A stretch of DNA of 18,064 nucleotides from Bog-564 sp035509915 (GCA_035509915.1 DATKIB010000162.1:1-18064), one strand, 5' to 3'; shown: positions 6,776-15,383, counted from the first letter of the stretch. The notes: generated by a model not told the origin, from the sequence alone. A program made the numbers and translations.

Positions 6776-7948
6776 ATGCAGAGCTACGAGACCACGCTAA
6801 CCGTCCCCGAGCCCACCGTGTCGCGCAAGCGGCGCCGGTGGCCCTTCGTCTCGAGCGCGATCGTGATCCTCCTGGCAGTGCTCGTGGTGGTGGCGTCGCG
6901 CATCACCCTCTCCGAGTACGCGTTAGTTCCAGGTGACGCGCTCTCCGTCTCGCAGTTGATCACGTTGCCAAAGGGTCAGGCCCACCCGCTCCACGGCAAG
7001 TTGCTGCTCACCGACGTGGGAGTCAACAACGTGACGCTGCTCGGGCTCATCCCGGCGTGGCTCAACTCCGATACGACCCTCGTGAGCAGTAACGAGCTGA
7101 CGTACGGCCTGCCGCTCAGCGAGTTCGACGGGGAAGGCACCGTCGACATGGCGGAGTCTCAGCTCACCGCCGAGTCCGTGGCCCTCCGGCAGCTCGGTTA
7201 CTCGGTGCCCGAGCATGACGTGGGGGTGACGGTGTACGTGATCGATCCTCACTCTCCTGCTTATCGCGCGCTCCAGGTGGGCAACGTGATAACCGCCCTC
7301 GACGGTACGCCGACCCCCAACCCGGTGGCGCTCGAGAAGGCCGTGCGCGCCCACAAGCCCGGCGAGCAGATCACGCTCCAGGTCGGGTCGATCGCGCACC
7401 CAACCCCGGGGCACCCGGTCGGTCTGCGTCTGTCGAGCATCAGCGAGGGCCACAACACCGTGCCTTTCATCGGGATCGGCGATCCCGCCGCGCCCATAGC
7501 CGGACTGGGGACACAGCCCCAGTACCAATTCCCCTTCCAGGTGTCCATCAACAGCGACCAGATCGGCGGGCCGTCCGCCGGGCTGGCGTGGACCCTCGGC
7601 ATCGTCAACGGCCTCTCAGGGGGCCAGCTGACCGGAGGGCGCACCGTGGCCGCCACCGGCACCATCGACCCCGACGGATCTGTCGGCGACGTTGGCGGGG
7701 TGGAGCAGAAGACCGTCGCCGTCGAGCGCGCCGGAGCGTCGGTGTTCTTGGTGCCCGATCCCGAGGTGGCTACCGCGCGTTCCAAGGCGACTCCCGGCCT
7801 CGAGGTGATGGGGGTAGGTTCGGTGTCCCAGGCCCTCAAGGACCTCCAGCGGCTCGGGGGCAGCCTGGGCAGCGCGGCCCTTGGTCCCCCTGCGGGCCCC
7901 GGGGGCCACAGCGTCCCCTACGACTGGCAAGACTCACCTTGGTCGTGA
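6776..7948 (+). CDS. YlbL-like PDZ / Lon-type (S16) membrane protease
   Basis: A 390-residue protein: short basic cytoplasmic start (SRKRRR), one membrane helix about 24-46 (SSAIVILLAVLVVVAS), an extracytoplasmic region with a PDZ domain about 135-235 (HSPAYRALQVGNVITALDG), and a C-terminal Lon-type proteolytic domain. The catalytic dyad is intact: Ser267 in GGPSAGLAW and Lys312 in GGVEQKTVAVERAG. This matches Bacillus YlbL and mycobacterial Rv3194c. YlbL acts in cell-division checkpoint control in Bacillus by degrading a small membrane inhibitor. A much longer frame runs upstream from 6155, but that part is antisense to the HEAT gene. ATG 6776 lacks a clear Shine-Dalgarno. It is followed after 73 bases by the DivIVA-domain gene. 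Confidence 0.93.
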   Translation: MQSYETTLTVPEPTVSRKRRRWPFVSSAIVILLAVLVVVASRITLSEYALVPGDALSVSQLITLPKGQAHPLHGKLLLTDVGVNNVTLLGLIPAWLNSDTTLVSSNELTYGLPLSEFDGEGTVDMAESQLTAESVALRQLGYSVPEHDVGVTVYVIDPHSPAYRALQVGNVITALDGTPTPNPVALEKAVRAHKPGEQITLQVGSIAHPTPGHPVGLRLSSISEGHNTVPFIGIGDPAAPIAGLGTQPQYQFPFQVSINSDQIGGPSAGLAWTLGIVNGLSGGQLTGGRTVAATGTIDPDGSVGDVGGVEQKTVAVERAGASVFLVPDPEVATARSKATPGLEVMGVGSVSQALKDLQRLGGSLGSAALGPPAGPGGHSVPYDWQDSPWS

Positions 7949-8021
7949 GCCCGCCCTAGTCTTTTGCGGTGATCTCACCGAGGAACCTGCGCTCCGCCCG
8001 CGAGGCAGCCGCCGCAGCTTG

Positions 8022-9986
8022 ATGCCAGAGGACCGCAGGCTCACCATCACGTCCTCGTTGCAGCTTCACCCCGACGAGGTTGCCAGGCGCACCTTCTCCA
8101 ACGCGCGCCGCGGGTTCGACGCCGTCGAGGTGAGGGCCTATCTGGACCAGGTCGCGCGGGAGCTGGCGGCCGCTTCCGAGCGCGAGCAGGAGCTTCGCGT
8201 GCTGCTCGCAGAAGCCGAGCGCAGGGCCGAGAACCCGGTGCTCGACGAGGCGACCCTGGCTACGGCGCTCGGCCAGGAGACCGCCCGGGTCCTGCGCGCC
8301 GCCCACGAAGCGGCCGCCGACATCCAGGGGCGTGCCGAAGCCGATGCCAACAGAATGGTCACCGAGGCCCAGGAGGAGGCGGGCAAGATCCAGGCACTCG
8401 CGGAGCAGCACGCGGTGGATCGAGCCTCACAGTCCGAAGCCACCGCCGCCGAGACACGCCGGCGCGCGCAGGAAGAGGCCGCCGCCAGGGTCGAAGCGGC
8501 CCACGCCGAGTCCGAGGCGCTGCTCGAGCACGCGCGAGCCGAATGCCGGGCGATGCTCACCGAAGCCCAGGAGCTGAGGGCGCGGGTCCTCGGCGACCTC
8601 ACCCGGCGCAGGCGGGTCCTGCACAGCCAGATCGAGCAGCTGCGCGCGGGGCGCGATCGCCTGGCCGAGACCATCGGGGGAGTGCGGGACGCGGTCGATC
8701 GCGCCACCGACGACTTGTTCAGGGCAGAGGACGAAGCCCGGATCGCGGCCGAGGCCGCGGGGCGCCAGTTGGCGCGGGCCGACCACGGCGAGCTCGCTTC
8801 CCGCCAGGCAGAGGTGGCGCTCGGAGCGGGTCCGGATGTCCGCGGTCTGCAACCGGGCTCCGAGGTTCGCGAGATCCCGGTGGCCGAGCCCGCAGGGGTG
8901 GCCGAGCCTGGGGAGGCGGCCGAGCCTGCGGCCGCGACAGAGGCCGCCGCATCGGTCGAGACGGCACCCCGGCACCCGGGCACCGGCGAGCCCGCCTTGG
9001 AACCCGTAGAGGATCCGGCGCGCAGCCAGTCGGTGGACGAGCTCTTCGCCCGCCTGCGAGCCGAACGAGGGCCGGAGCCGCCAGAGCCTCCGGCCTCGCC
9101 CGGCCTTTCGGGCTCTGCCGGCCCCTCGGGTGCCGTCGAAGCACAGCCCGAGGGCGCGAACGGCGCGCGAGAGGTCGTCCCTGCTGGCGCCGGCACCGCG
9201 CACGCCTCGAGGAGGAGGCATTCGAAGGCTGAGGAGCAGACCGCCCCCCCCGAGCTGTCCGCGGAGCCCGAGGCCACCGAGGTTGTCGGCCCGGCCGAGG
9301 CCCCGGCCGAGGCCCCGGCCGAGTCCGAGGAGCCCGAGCGCCACGACTTGCTCACAAGACGCGACGAGGTGCTCCTGCCCGTCGTAGCGACGCTCGCCCG
9401 TCGGCTCAAGCGCGCGCTGTCCGACGACCAGAACGACATCCTCGACCGGCTGCGCGCGGCGAAGGGATGGGGGCCGGACCTGCTGGTACCCGAGACCGAG
9501 CACATCGAGATGTACGCGAGCGCCGGTCGCGAGCAGCTCTTCGAGGCAGCGCGCTCGGGGGCGATCTTCGCAGGCGGAAAGGCCGACGACACGCCAGGGA
9601 TCGAGGACATCGCCTCCGACCTTGCTTCCGCCATCGTCGTCCCCCTGCGCCGGCGTCTCGAGGACGACGGCGCCAAGGTCGACACCGGTGACGAAGCTGC
9701 TCTCGTCGAGCAGGTGGGTGCCGCATTTCGCGATTGGAAGGGCGCACGCGTGGAGAGGCTCGCGGGCGACGAAGCTGTGGCAGCGTTCTCGCGCTCCGCT
9801 CTGGCGGCGACCGCGGCTCGCACCTCGCTCACATGGGTGGTCGACGACGAGGGTGTCGAATGTCCCGATTGCGACGACAACGCATTGGCAGGACCCGTTC
9901 CGCGCGGTGAGGCGTTCCCCACCGGACACCCGCACCCTCCCGCGCACGCAGGCTGTCGCTGCCTGCTCGCTCCGGTGGACGCGTAG
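8022..9986 (+). CDS. DivIVA-domain protein with a phage MuF/SPP1 gp7-like C-terminal domain
   Basis: A 654-residue protein from ATG 8022. Residues 12-50 (HPDEVARRTFSNARRGFDAVEVRAYLDQV) are a DivIVA N-terminal domain, which in the family binds curved membrane at poles and septa. Residues about 40-270 form a long Ala/Glu/Arg-rich coiled coil. Residues about 285-440 are Pro/Glu/Ala-rich and probably unfolded. From about 440 a separate folded domain begins (LLTRRDEVLLPVVATLARRLKRAL), ending with SLTWVVDDEGVECPDC, then GEAFPTGHPHPPAHAGCRC. The set Cys614-X2-Cys617 with His642, Cys645 and Cys647 and the 'W-DD-C-C-F-G-HPPAH-CRC' order is that of phage minor head proteins (MuF, SPP1 gp7). The next gene, UPF0182, begins 11 bases after the stop. 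DivIVA domain: sure; C-terminal assignment: good likeness by eye. Confidence 0.87.
   Translation: MPEDRRLTITSSLQLHPDEVARRTFSNARRGFDAVEVRAYLDQVARELAAASEREQELRVLLAEAERRAENPVLDEATLATALGQETARVLRAAHEAAADIQGRAEADANRMVTEAQEEAGKIQALAEQHAVDRASQSEATAAETRRRAQEEAAARVEAAHAESEALLEHARAECRAMLTEAQELRARVLGDLTRRRRVLHSQIEQLRAGRDRLAETIGGVRDAVDRATDDLFRAEDEARIAAEAAGRQLARADHGELASRQAEVALGAGPDVRGLQPGSEVREIPVAEPAGVAEPGEAAEPAAATEAAASVETAPRHPGTGEPALEPVEDPARSQSVDELFARLRAERGPEPPEPPASPGLSGSAGPSGAVEAQPEGANGAREVVPAGAGTAHASRRRHSKAEEQTAPPELSAEPEATEVVGPAEAPAEAPAESEEPERHDLLTRRDEVLLPVVATLARRLKRALSDDQNDILDRLRAAKGWGPDLLVPETEHIEMYASAGREQLFEAARSGAIFAGGKADDTPGIEDIASDLASAIVVPLRRRLEDDGAKVDTGDEAALVEQVGAAFRDWKGARVERLAGDEAVAAFSRSALAATAARTSLTWVVDDEGVECPDCDDNALAGPVPRGEAFPTGHPHPPAHAGCRCLLAPVDA
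9297..9320 (+). repeat. 12-bp tandem repeat in the DivIVA linker
   Basis: Two exact copies of GAGGCCCCGGCC, preceded by a partial copy, code for EAPAEAPAE within the Pro/Glu/Ala linker. Similar VAEP/AAEP repeats lie at about 8880-8935. Linker length here could vary between strains by slippage. Confidence 0.7.
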
Positions 9987-9997
9987 GCTCCTCCCCG

Positions 9998-12900
9998 GTG
10001 CGACGTCCGCAGGACCTTCCTCCCCGACCGCCCAGATCCCCACGACCCTCGGGACGGCCACGACCGCGGCGTACTCCGAGGCGGCGGCGACTGTGGATCC
10101 TTGTCGCGATAGCCGTCCTCATCATCCTCATCGTCTCCCTGCGTTCGATCGCCACCTTCTACACCGATTATCTGTGGTTCGGCTCGGTGAAGCTGACCAG
10201 CGTGTGGCGGCACCTGTTTGTGGTGAAGCTCGCGCTGTTCTTCGGTTTCGCCGCCGTCTTCTTCGTGGCGCTATGGGTGAGCCTCGCGGTGGTGGACAGG
10301 GTCGCCGCAAGCCAGCTTGCCGCAGGCCAGGAGGACGAGCTTGTGCGGCGTTACCAGCAGTACGTCGCTCCGCGCGCTCTTCTGGTGCGGAGCATCGTGG
10401 CGCTCGTCGTCGCGTTGATCGCTGCCTCCAGCGCCATTGGTCAGTGGAGCAACTTCCTGCTCTTCGCCAACGGGGTCTCGTTCACGGGTCCGGGTTCCAC
10501 GGATCCGCAGTTCCACAAGAACGTCGGCTTCTTCGTGTTCAAGTTGCCGTTCTTGTCCTTCCTGGTGAGCTGGTCCTTCGTGGCGCTCATCGTGATCGCG
10601 ATCTTCACGGTGATAGCCCACTACCTCAATGGGGGAATCCGTATCGAGCAGGGGCGTCCGAGCGTCTCTGCACAGGTGAAGGTCCATATATCGGTCCTGC
10701 TCGCGTGCATGGCTCTGGTGAAGGCGGTGGGCTATTACCTGGGCCGTTACAACCTCGACCTCTCGACCAACGGCTACGTGCAGGGCGCCGGCTACACCGA
10801 CGTCCATGCCCGCATCCCGGCCTACACGCTGCTCATGGTCATCTCGTTGCTGGCGATAGTGATCCTGGTGGTCAACATCTGGCAGCGAGGCTGGGCATTG
10901 CCGATCCTCGCCGTCGGTCTGTGGGCATTCGTGGCCATCGTGGTGGGGGCGATCTACCCGGCGATAGTCCAGGCATTGAAGGTGGGGCCCGCCCAGAACA
11001 CGTTGGAGAAGCCGTACATCGCACGCAACATCGCCGCCACCCGGAGGGCGATGAGCTTGAACGGGATCAAGGTCCAGGCGTTCGCGGCCGACACGTCGGC
11101 GACCACGGCGTCGCTCGAGACCGACTCCCAGAGCCTCGACGACGTCAGGCTCTGGGACCCCGAGTGGACGGGCAACACCTTCACAAAACAACAGGCCATC
11201 TTCTCTTACTACTCGTTCAACACGCTCACCATGGATCGCTACACGGTCGACGGTCAGCTCGTCCCGATGGTGGTCGGCGTGCGCCAGGTCAACACGAGCG
11301 ATCTCCCCGCCCAGGGATGGGTCAACACGCACCTCCAGTACACCCACGGATACGGGATGGTGCTCTCGCCGGCGAACGAGGCTTCGAACGGCCAGCCGGT
11401 CTTCGACATAGGTGCGCTGCCTCCGGTCTCGGCGACGGGCCTGGCGAAGCTGACCCAGCCTTCGGTCTACTTCGGGTTGAACAACCCGAACGGAGGTGAC
11501 GCCAACTTTGAGATCGCCAATACCCGGCAGCCGGAGGTCGACTACCCGCTGCAGAACGGGGGCATCCAGGAGTCACACTACAGCGGGCCCGGTGGAGTGG
11601 AGCTCAACAACTTCGTCACCCGCGCGGCGTTCGCGCTGCGTTTCGGGGACCTGAATGTCTTGATCTCAGACCGTCTGACTCCGCAGTCGCGGGTGATGTT
11701 CGTGCGCGACGTCGTCCAGATGGCCCACAAGGCAGCGCCGTTCTTGAGCTACGACTCCGACCCGTACCCGGTCCTCGTGGACGGCCACATCGACTGGGTG
11801 ATCGACGCGTACACCACCACCGACCACTACCCGTACGCCCAGGACGCCGACACGTCTGCCCTTGCGCCCAACAGTGGCTTGGCGGGCCAGAACTTCAACT
11901 ACGTTCGCAACTCGGTGAAGGTGGTGGTCAACGCCTACACCGGCGCCATGACCTTCTACGACGTGACCCCTCTCACCAGGACGACGGACCCGATCCTTCA
12001 GACCTGGGAGAAGATCTTCCCGGGGATGTTCCACCCGGTGTCCCAGATGCCCCGGGCTCTCATCACCCACCTGCGGTACCCGGAGGACCTCTTCACCGTG
12101 CAGGCCGCCGCTTACGGCCGCTACCACCTGACCCAAGTCCAGGCCTTCTACAACTCGAGCGGCGCCTGGAACATCTCCCAGAGCCCCGGGGCCGGTTCAC
12201 CTGACGCGGCGCTGCCCACGACCTTCACGACCAACGCCCAGGGACAGATCGTCTCCACGGGTCAGGTCCAGCGGATGGCGCCGCTCTACGAGACCTTCGC
12301 GCTCCCGGGGCAGTCGAAGGTCTCGTTCAACCTGATCGACGCCTACGTTCCGTTCTCGTCCAGCAACGAACGACAGACACTCTCGGGCTTCCTTGTGGCC
12401 GGGAACGATCCTGGGAGCTACGGGAAGATGACCGTATACGCGGCTCCTACTGGCCAGGACACCGACGGCCCGGCGCTCATAGACGCGCGCATCACGCAGA
12501 ACCCGGCCATCTCCCAGAAGATCAGTCTGCTCAACACCAACGGCTCCGAGGTGATCCTGGGCAACGTGCTGATGCTCCCGGTGGGGCAGTCGATGCTCTA
12601 CTTCAGGCCGTTCTACGTACAGTCCTCGCGCAACCCCGTGCCGCAGCTCCAGTACGTGATCGTCGTCTACAGCGGTCCCCAGGGAAACAGCGAGGTCACC
12701 TTCGACACCACGCTGCAAGCCGCCCTCGGGGACGTCTTCCAGGGGCTCGCCCTCCCTCCACCGTCTTCGAACGGCGCGGCCCCTTCCCAGGTGGGTCCCG
12801 CCGCCTCGGCCGAGGTGCAGAGCCTCATCAACCAAGCGAGCCAGGACTACAACCAGGCCCAGGCCGACCTGAAGGCCGGCAACTTCGCGGCGTACGGCAC

Positions 12901-13108
12901 AGATCTCGCGAACCTCCAGAGCGTCCTCCAGCAGCTCGAGCAGGCTTCGGGGGCCAGCTCGTCCTCCTCGTCGTCGGGGTCTGGCAGCTCGACCACCACG
13001 ACCACGACGACGACCACCACCGCGCCAACGAGCAGCGGGGTGGCGTCGCGCCCTCGGCGTTCGTCGACGAATGCACCGAGCTCGCAGGCCCTCGTCTCGT
13101 CGCACTGA
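9998..13108 (+). CDS. UPF0182 family membrane protein
   Basis: A 1036-residue protein of the UPF0182 family (relatives in Mycobacterium include Rv0064 and Rv3193c), of unknown function. A Pro/Arg-rich cytoplasmic start is followed by seven predicted membrane segments at roughly 32-50, 73-97, 128-150, 178-208, 228-248, 273-294 and 297-320, then a large extracytoplasmic domain with many aromatic residues and Asn/Asp (ARNIAATRRAMSLNGI; YPEDLFTVQAAAYGRYH; QLQYVIVVYSG). The end holds a helical region (QSLINQASQDYNQAQADLKAGN) and a Ser/Thr-rich tail. Length is normal for the family. GTG 9998 comes 11 bases after the DivIVA-domain gene, without a clear Shine-Dalgarno, so translation may be coupled. 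The protein ends just before a terminator-like hairpin. Confidence 0.94.
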   Translation: MRRPQDLPPRPPRSPRPSGRPRPRRTPRRRRLWILVAIAVLIILIVSLRSIATFYTDYLWFGSVKLTSVWRHLFVVKLALFFGFAAVFFVALWVSLAVVDRVAASQLAAGQEDELVRRYQQYVAPRALLVRSIVALVVALIAASSAIGQWSNFLLFANGVSFTGPGSTDPQFHKNVGFFVFKLPFLSFLVSWSFVALIVIAIFTVIAHYLNGGIRIEQGRPSVSAQVKVHISVLLACMALVKAVGYYLGRYNLDLSTNGYVQGAGYTDVHARIPAYTLLMVISLLAIVILVVNIWQRGWALPILAVGLWAFVAIVVGAIYPAIVQALKVGPAQNTLEKPYIARNIAATRRAMSLNGIKVQAFAADTSATTASLETDSQSLDDVRLWDPEWTGNTFTKQQAIFSYYSFNTLTMDRYTVDGQLVPMVVGVRQVNTSDLPAQGWVNTHLQYTHGYGMVLSPANEASNGQPVFDIGALPPVSATGLAKLTQPSVYFGLNNPNGGDANFEIANTRQPEVDYPLQNGGIQESHYSGPGGVELNNFVTRAAFALRFGDLNVLISDRLTPQSRVMFVRDVVQMAHKAAPFLSYDSDPYPVLVDGHIDWVIDAYTTTDHYPYAQDADTSALAPNSGLAGQNFNYVRNSVKVVVNAYTGAMTFYDVTPLTRTTDPILQTWEKIFPGMFHPVSQMPRALITHLRYPEDLFTVQAAAYGRYHLTQVQAFYNSSGAWNISQSPGAGSPDAALPTTFTTNAQGQIVSTGQVQRMAPLYETFALPGQSKVSFNLIDAYVPFSSSNERQTLSGFLVAGNDPGSYGKMTVYAAPTGQDTDGPALIDARITQNPAISQKISLLNTNGSEVILGNVLMLPVGQSMLYFRPFYVQSSRNPVPQLQYVIVVYSGPQGNSEVTFDTTLQAALGDVFQGLALPPPSSNGAAPSQVGPAASAEVQSLINQASQDYNQAQADLKAGNFAAYGTDLANLQSVLQQLEQASGASSSSSSSGSGSSTTTTTTTTTTAPTSSGVASRPRRSSTNAPSSQALVSSH
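12957..13021 (+). repeat. Ser/Thr low-complexity tract in the UPF0182 tail
   Basis: A run of seven Ser codons, then a Gly/Ser stretch, then ten Thr codons (12992-13021, mixed ACC and ACG). Codon mixing argues for selection on the amino acids, not plain slippage. Such tracts are often O-mannosylated in exported actinobacterial proteins; no direct sign of that here. Confidence 0.75.
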
Positions 13109-13112
13109 GGTT

Positions 13113-13137
13113 CAGGGCGCCTTCCGCAAGGTGCCTG
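13113..13137 (+). terminator. Terminator-like hairpin after UPF0182
   Basis: Five bases after the UPF0182 stop, CAGG(g)CGCCTT and AAGGTGCCTG form a 10-bp stem (one bulged G, one G-T pair) with the loop CCGC. No T tract follows, which is common for actinobacterial hairpin terminators. It separates the envelope cluster from the tRNA gene. Confidence 0.55.
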
Positions 13138-13187
13138 TTCGGGCCTGGATCGAGCACCGCGGGCCGGTGGTATCGTGTCGGGGACGA

Positions 13188-13264
<77 letters not shown>

Positions 13265-13265
13265 A

Positions 13266-13727
13266 CTAGGGCCGCACAGCGCCTAACCGATCAGCTGTGA
13301 CGAGTTCGAGGGCTTCTCGGAGAGCGACGATGTGTTCGCCGCCATACCGCTCGTCCCACTCGCGCTCGAGCTCATCGATCAATCGACGCCCGATCGAGTA
13401 TGCGTTGCGACCCTGCGCGGTGAGACGGATGATCTTGGCGCGACCGTCGCTGGGATCCGCCACTCGTTCGAGGTAGCCGCCCTGTTCGAGGTCGCTCGTG
13501 ACCTCGCCGACCGACTGTTTGGTCATGTTTGCCCGATCGGCCAGATCGGTGAGGCGGGAGCCGTTCTCGGGATCGATGTTCCCGAAGACGCACCCGTGCC
13601 CCGGCCGGATATCTCCCAACCCGACCGCCGCGAGCTTCTGTCCGAGCTCGTCGGCGAACTGGTCGGTAGCCATCTTGAGCAGCCGGATCATTGGCGCTCG
13701 GAAGAGGTCGTTGGATTCGGATTGCAT
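13266..13727 (-). CDS. MarR-family transcriptional repressor
   Basis: A 153-residue protein with the MarR plan: N-terminal dimer helix, then a winged helix-turn-helix at about 55-110 with RLTDLADRANMTKQSVGEVTSDLEQ (recognition helix around TKQSVGEV), GYLERVADPSDGRAKIIRLT (the wing, with the conserved D-x-x-DGR) and a C-terminal helix pair. It is divergent from an efflux-pump gene with 90 bases between the two starts and a strong inverted repeat in that gap. Family knowledge: MarR dimers repress the adjacent pump and their own gene until a phenolic or drug-like ligand binds. The inducer is unknown. ATG 13727 agrees with the position of the operator. Its end nearly touches the tRNA-fMet gene, so transcripts converge there. 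Confidence 0.95.
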   Translation of the reverse strand: MQSESNDLFRAPMIRLLKMATDQFADELGQKLAAVGLGDIRPGHGCVFGNIDPENGSRLTDLADRANMTKQSVGEVTSDLEQGGYLERVADPSDGRAKIIRLTAQGRNAYSIGRRLIDELEREWDERYGGEHIVALREALELVTADRLGAVRP

Positions 13728-13730
13728 ATC

Positions 13731-13792
13731 GTCAGGGATACTGATAAGGTTACCAGACTACACGGTCAGGGAACCTTGTAACGTTCCCTGAC
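13731..13792. promoter_or_regulatory. Candidate MarR operator between marR and the efflux pump gene
   Basis: A perfect inverted repeat GTCAGGGAAC-(8 bases)-GTTCCCTGAC spans 13765-13792. A third copy of the half-site, GTCAGGGA, lies at 13731-13738, a few bases before the marR start. GGTTACC (13748-13754) lies between. The 8-base spacer puts arm centres about 18 bases apart, suited to a winged-helix dimer. The placement lets one protein control both divergent genes. Confidence 0.75.
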
Positions 13793-13817
13793 AAGAATAC
13801 CCGCACTTGGAGGCAAC

Positions 13818-15383
13818 ATGGCGCGGAAGTGGTGGACCCTCACCGTCGTGAGCGTGGCGACGTTCATGCTGCTTCTCGACATCACCGTGGTGAACACGGC
13901 ACTGCCGACGATCGCCAGGGACCTGCGCGCGAGCTTCAACGACCTCCAGTGGGTGATCGACGCCTACACACTCGCTCTGGCTGCGATCGTCCTGACCGCG
14001 GGGTCGCTGGCCGACCGATTCGGCCGCCGTGCGGTGTTCGCCACCGGTCTCGCCGTGTTCTCGCTCTCCTCTCTGGCAGCCGGACTGGCACCCGATGCCA
14101 CTTTCCTCAACCTCTCCCGGGCGATCGAGGGCGTCGGCGGCGCGGCGATGTTCGCCGTGTCGCTCGCCCTAGTCGCTCAGGAGTTCCCCGCCGGGCGCGA
14201 ACGCGGGACGGCGATGGGCGTCTACGGGGCGACGATCGGAATATCGGTCGCCATCGGCCCGCTCGTGGGTGGGGCACTGACCGACGGTCTGGGGTGGCGA
14301 TGGGTCTTCTTCATCAACGTGCCCGTCGGGCTAGCAGCGCTGGTGGTGACGTTCCTCAAGGTGCGCGAATCGCGGGACCCAAGGGCGCGACGGGTCGACT
14401 GGCTCGGATTGGCGACGCTGAGCAGCGGATTGGCCCTCCTTGTACTCGCCCTGGTGCGCGGGAACGACGACGGATGGACAAGCGCGCTGATCCTCGGGGA
14501 GCTCTCCGGTGCCGCGGCGCTCCTCGGATCGTTTGTCGTGATCGAGCGAGCTGTGACCGAGCCGATGCTGCCGCTGGCCCTCTTCCGCCGGCGAGCGTTC
14601 ACAGGAGTGCAGATCGCCGCCGTCGCGGTCTCCGTCTCGATGTTCTCGCTCTTCCTCTACCTGAGTCTGTATCTCCAGGACTACCTTCACTATTCGCCGC
14701 TGCAGGCAGGGCTTCGGTACCTCCCGATCACGCTAGGTGCGTTCATCGCCGCGCCGGTCGCAGGTGGACTGCTCGGTCGCGTGCCGGCCCGGGTCCTGAT
14801 GGCGATCGGCCTGGCAGGGACGGGCATTGGCCTTTTGCTGATGTCGGGGCTCAGTCAAAGCTCCGGTTGGACCGCGCTTCTGCCGGGCTTCATCATCGCC
14901 GGGCTCTCGATCGGGATCCTAAACCCGGTGATCGCCGACGTGGCACTGAGCGTCGTGCCCAAGGAGCGAAGTGGTATGGCAGCGGGCGTCAACGACACGT
15001 TCCGCCAGGTGGGCGTTGCCTTGGGCACGGCCGTGTGGGGCGCGATCTTCCTCGCTCGCGGATCGAGCACGATTGGCGCTCTCTTGGCCGGCAATCCTGC
15101 CGGCATCGACGGGCGACCTCGCCGACTCGTCGAAGCGTTCTCCAGCGGCGGGTTCGCCGCTGTAGCGCACGCGATCCCTTCCAGTGCCCGACAGGCGGTC
15201 ATCCGTGCCACCCACCAAGGGTTCCTCACCGGCCTCAACACGATCCTCATCATCGGAGGTGCGGTGACCCTCGTCGGGGCGGTGCTGGCCCTGTGGCTGG
15301 TCCGCGAGCGAGAGATCGAGCGGGTCGAACGAGTAGTAGTCGCTACCCTGAGCACCGAGCAGCTCGAGTACGCGCCGGGCTGA
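13818..15383 (+). CDS. DHA2-family (EmrB/QacA) drug:proton antiporter
   Basis: A 521-residue major-facilitator protein with about 14 membrane helices. It shows LLDITVVNTALPTIARDL in helix 1 (the D1 motif of the 14-helix drug exporters), GSLADRFGRR between helices 2 and 3 (motif A), a motif-C-like GATIGISVAIGPLVGG in helix 5, and a long cytoplasmic mid loop. Family members expel drugs, dyes or antiseptics in exchange for protons. The substrate cannot be read from sequence. ATG 13818 has TTGGAGG four bases upstream. The divergent marR and the operator between them imply substrate-induced expression. A long shadow frame (13829-15442) overlaps it but encodes Arg/Pro-rich nonsense. It converges on the DUF4214 gene with 55 bases between. 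Confidence 0.95.
   Translation: MARKWWTLTVVSVATFMLLLDITVVNTALPTIARDLRASFNDLQWVIDAYTLALAAIVLTAGSLADRFGRRAVFATGLAVFSLSSLAAGLAPDATFLNLSRAIEGVGGAAMFAVSLALVAQEFPAGRERGTAMGVYGATIGISVAIGPLVGGALTDGLGWRWVFFINVPVGLAALVVTFLKVRESRDPRARRVDWLGLATLSSGLALLVLALVRGNDDGWTSALILGELSGAAALLGSFVVIERAVTEPMLPLALFRRRAFTGVQIAAVAVSVSMFSLFLYLSLYLQDYLHYSPLQAGLRYLPITLGAFIAAPVAGGLLGRVPARVLMAIGLAGTGIGLLLMSGLSQSSGWTALLPGFIIAGLSIGILNPVIADVALSVVPKERSGMAAGVNDTFRQVGVALGTAVWGAIFLARGSSTIGALLAGNPAGIDGRPRRLVEAFSSGGFAAVAHAIPSSARQAVIRATHQGFLTGLNTILIIGGAVTLVGAVLALWLVREREIERVERVVVATLSTEQLEYAPG

Noticed and set aside
7934..7979. Small inverted repeats (CTCAC/GTGAG and GGTGA/TCACC) between the S16 protease and DivIVA genes as a terminator
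   Set aside because: Stems are only five base pairs and the short T run is twelve bases away; the short gap suggests read-through.
8138..10213. Very long minus-strand open frames (8138-10213 and 8427-10061) opposite the DivIVA-domain gene
   Set aside because: Their products are Ser/Arg/Ala-rich without domains, and the plus strand encodes a recognisable DivIVA protein. GC-rich third positions keep the antisense frames open.
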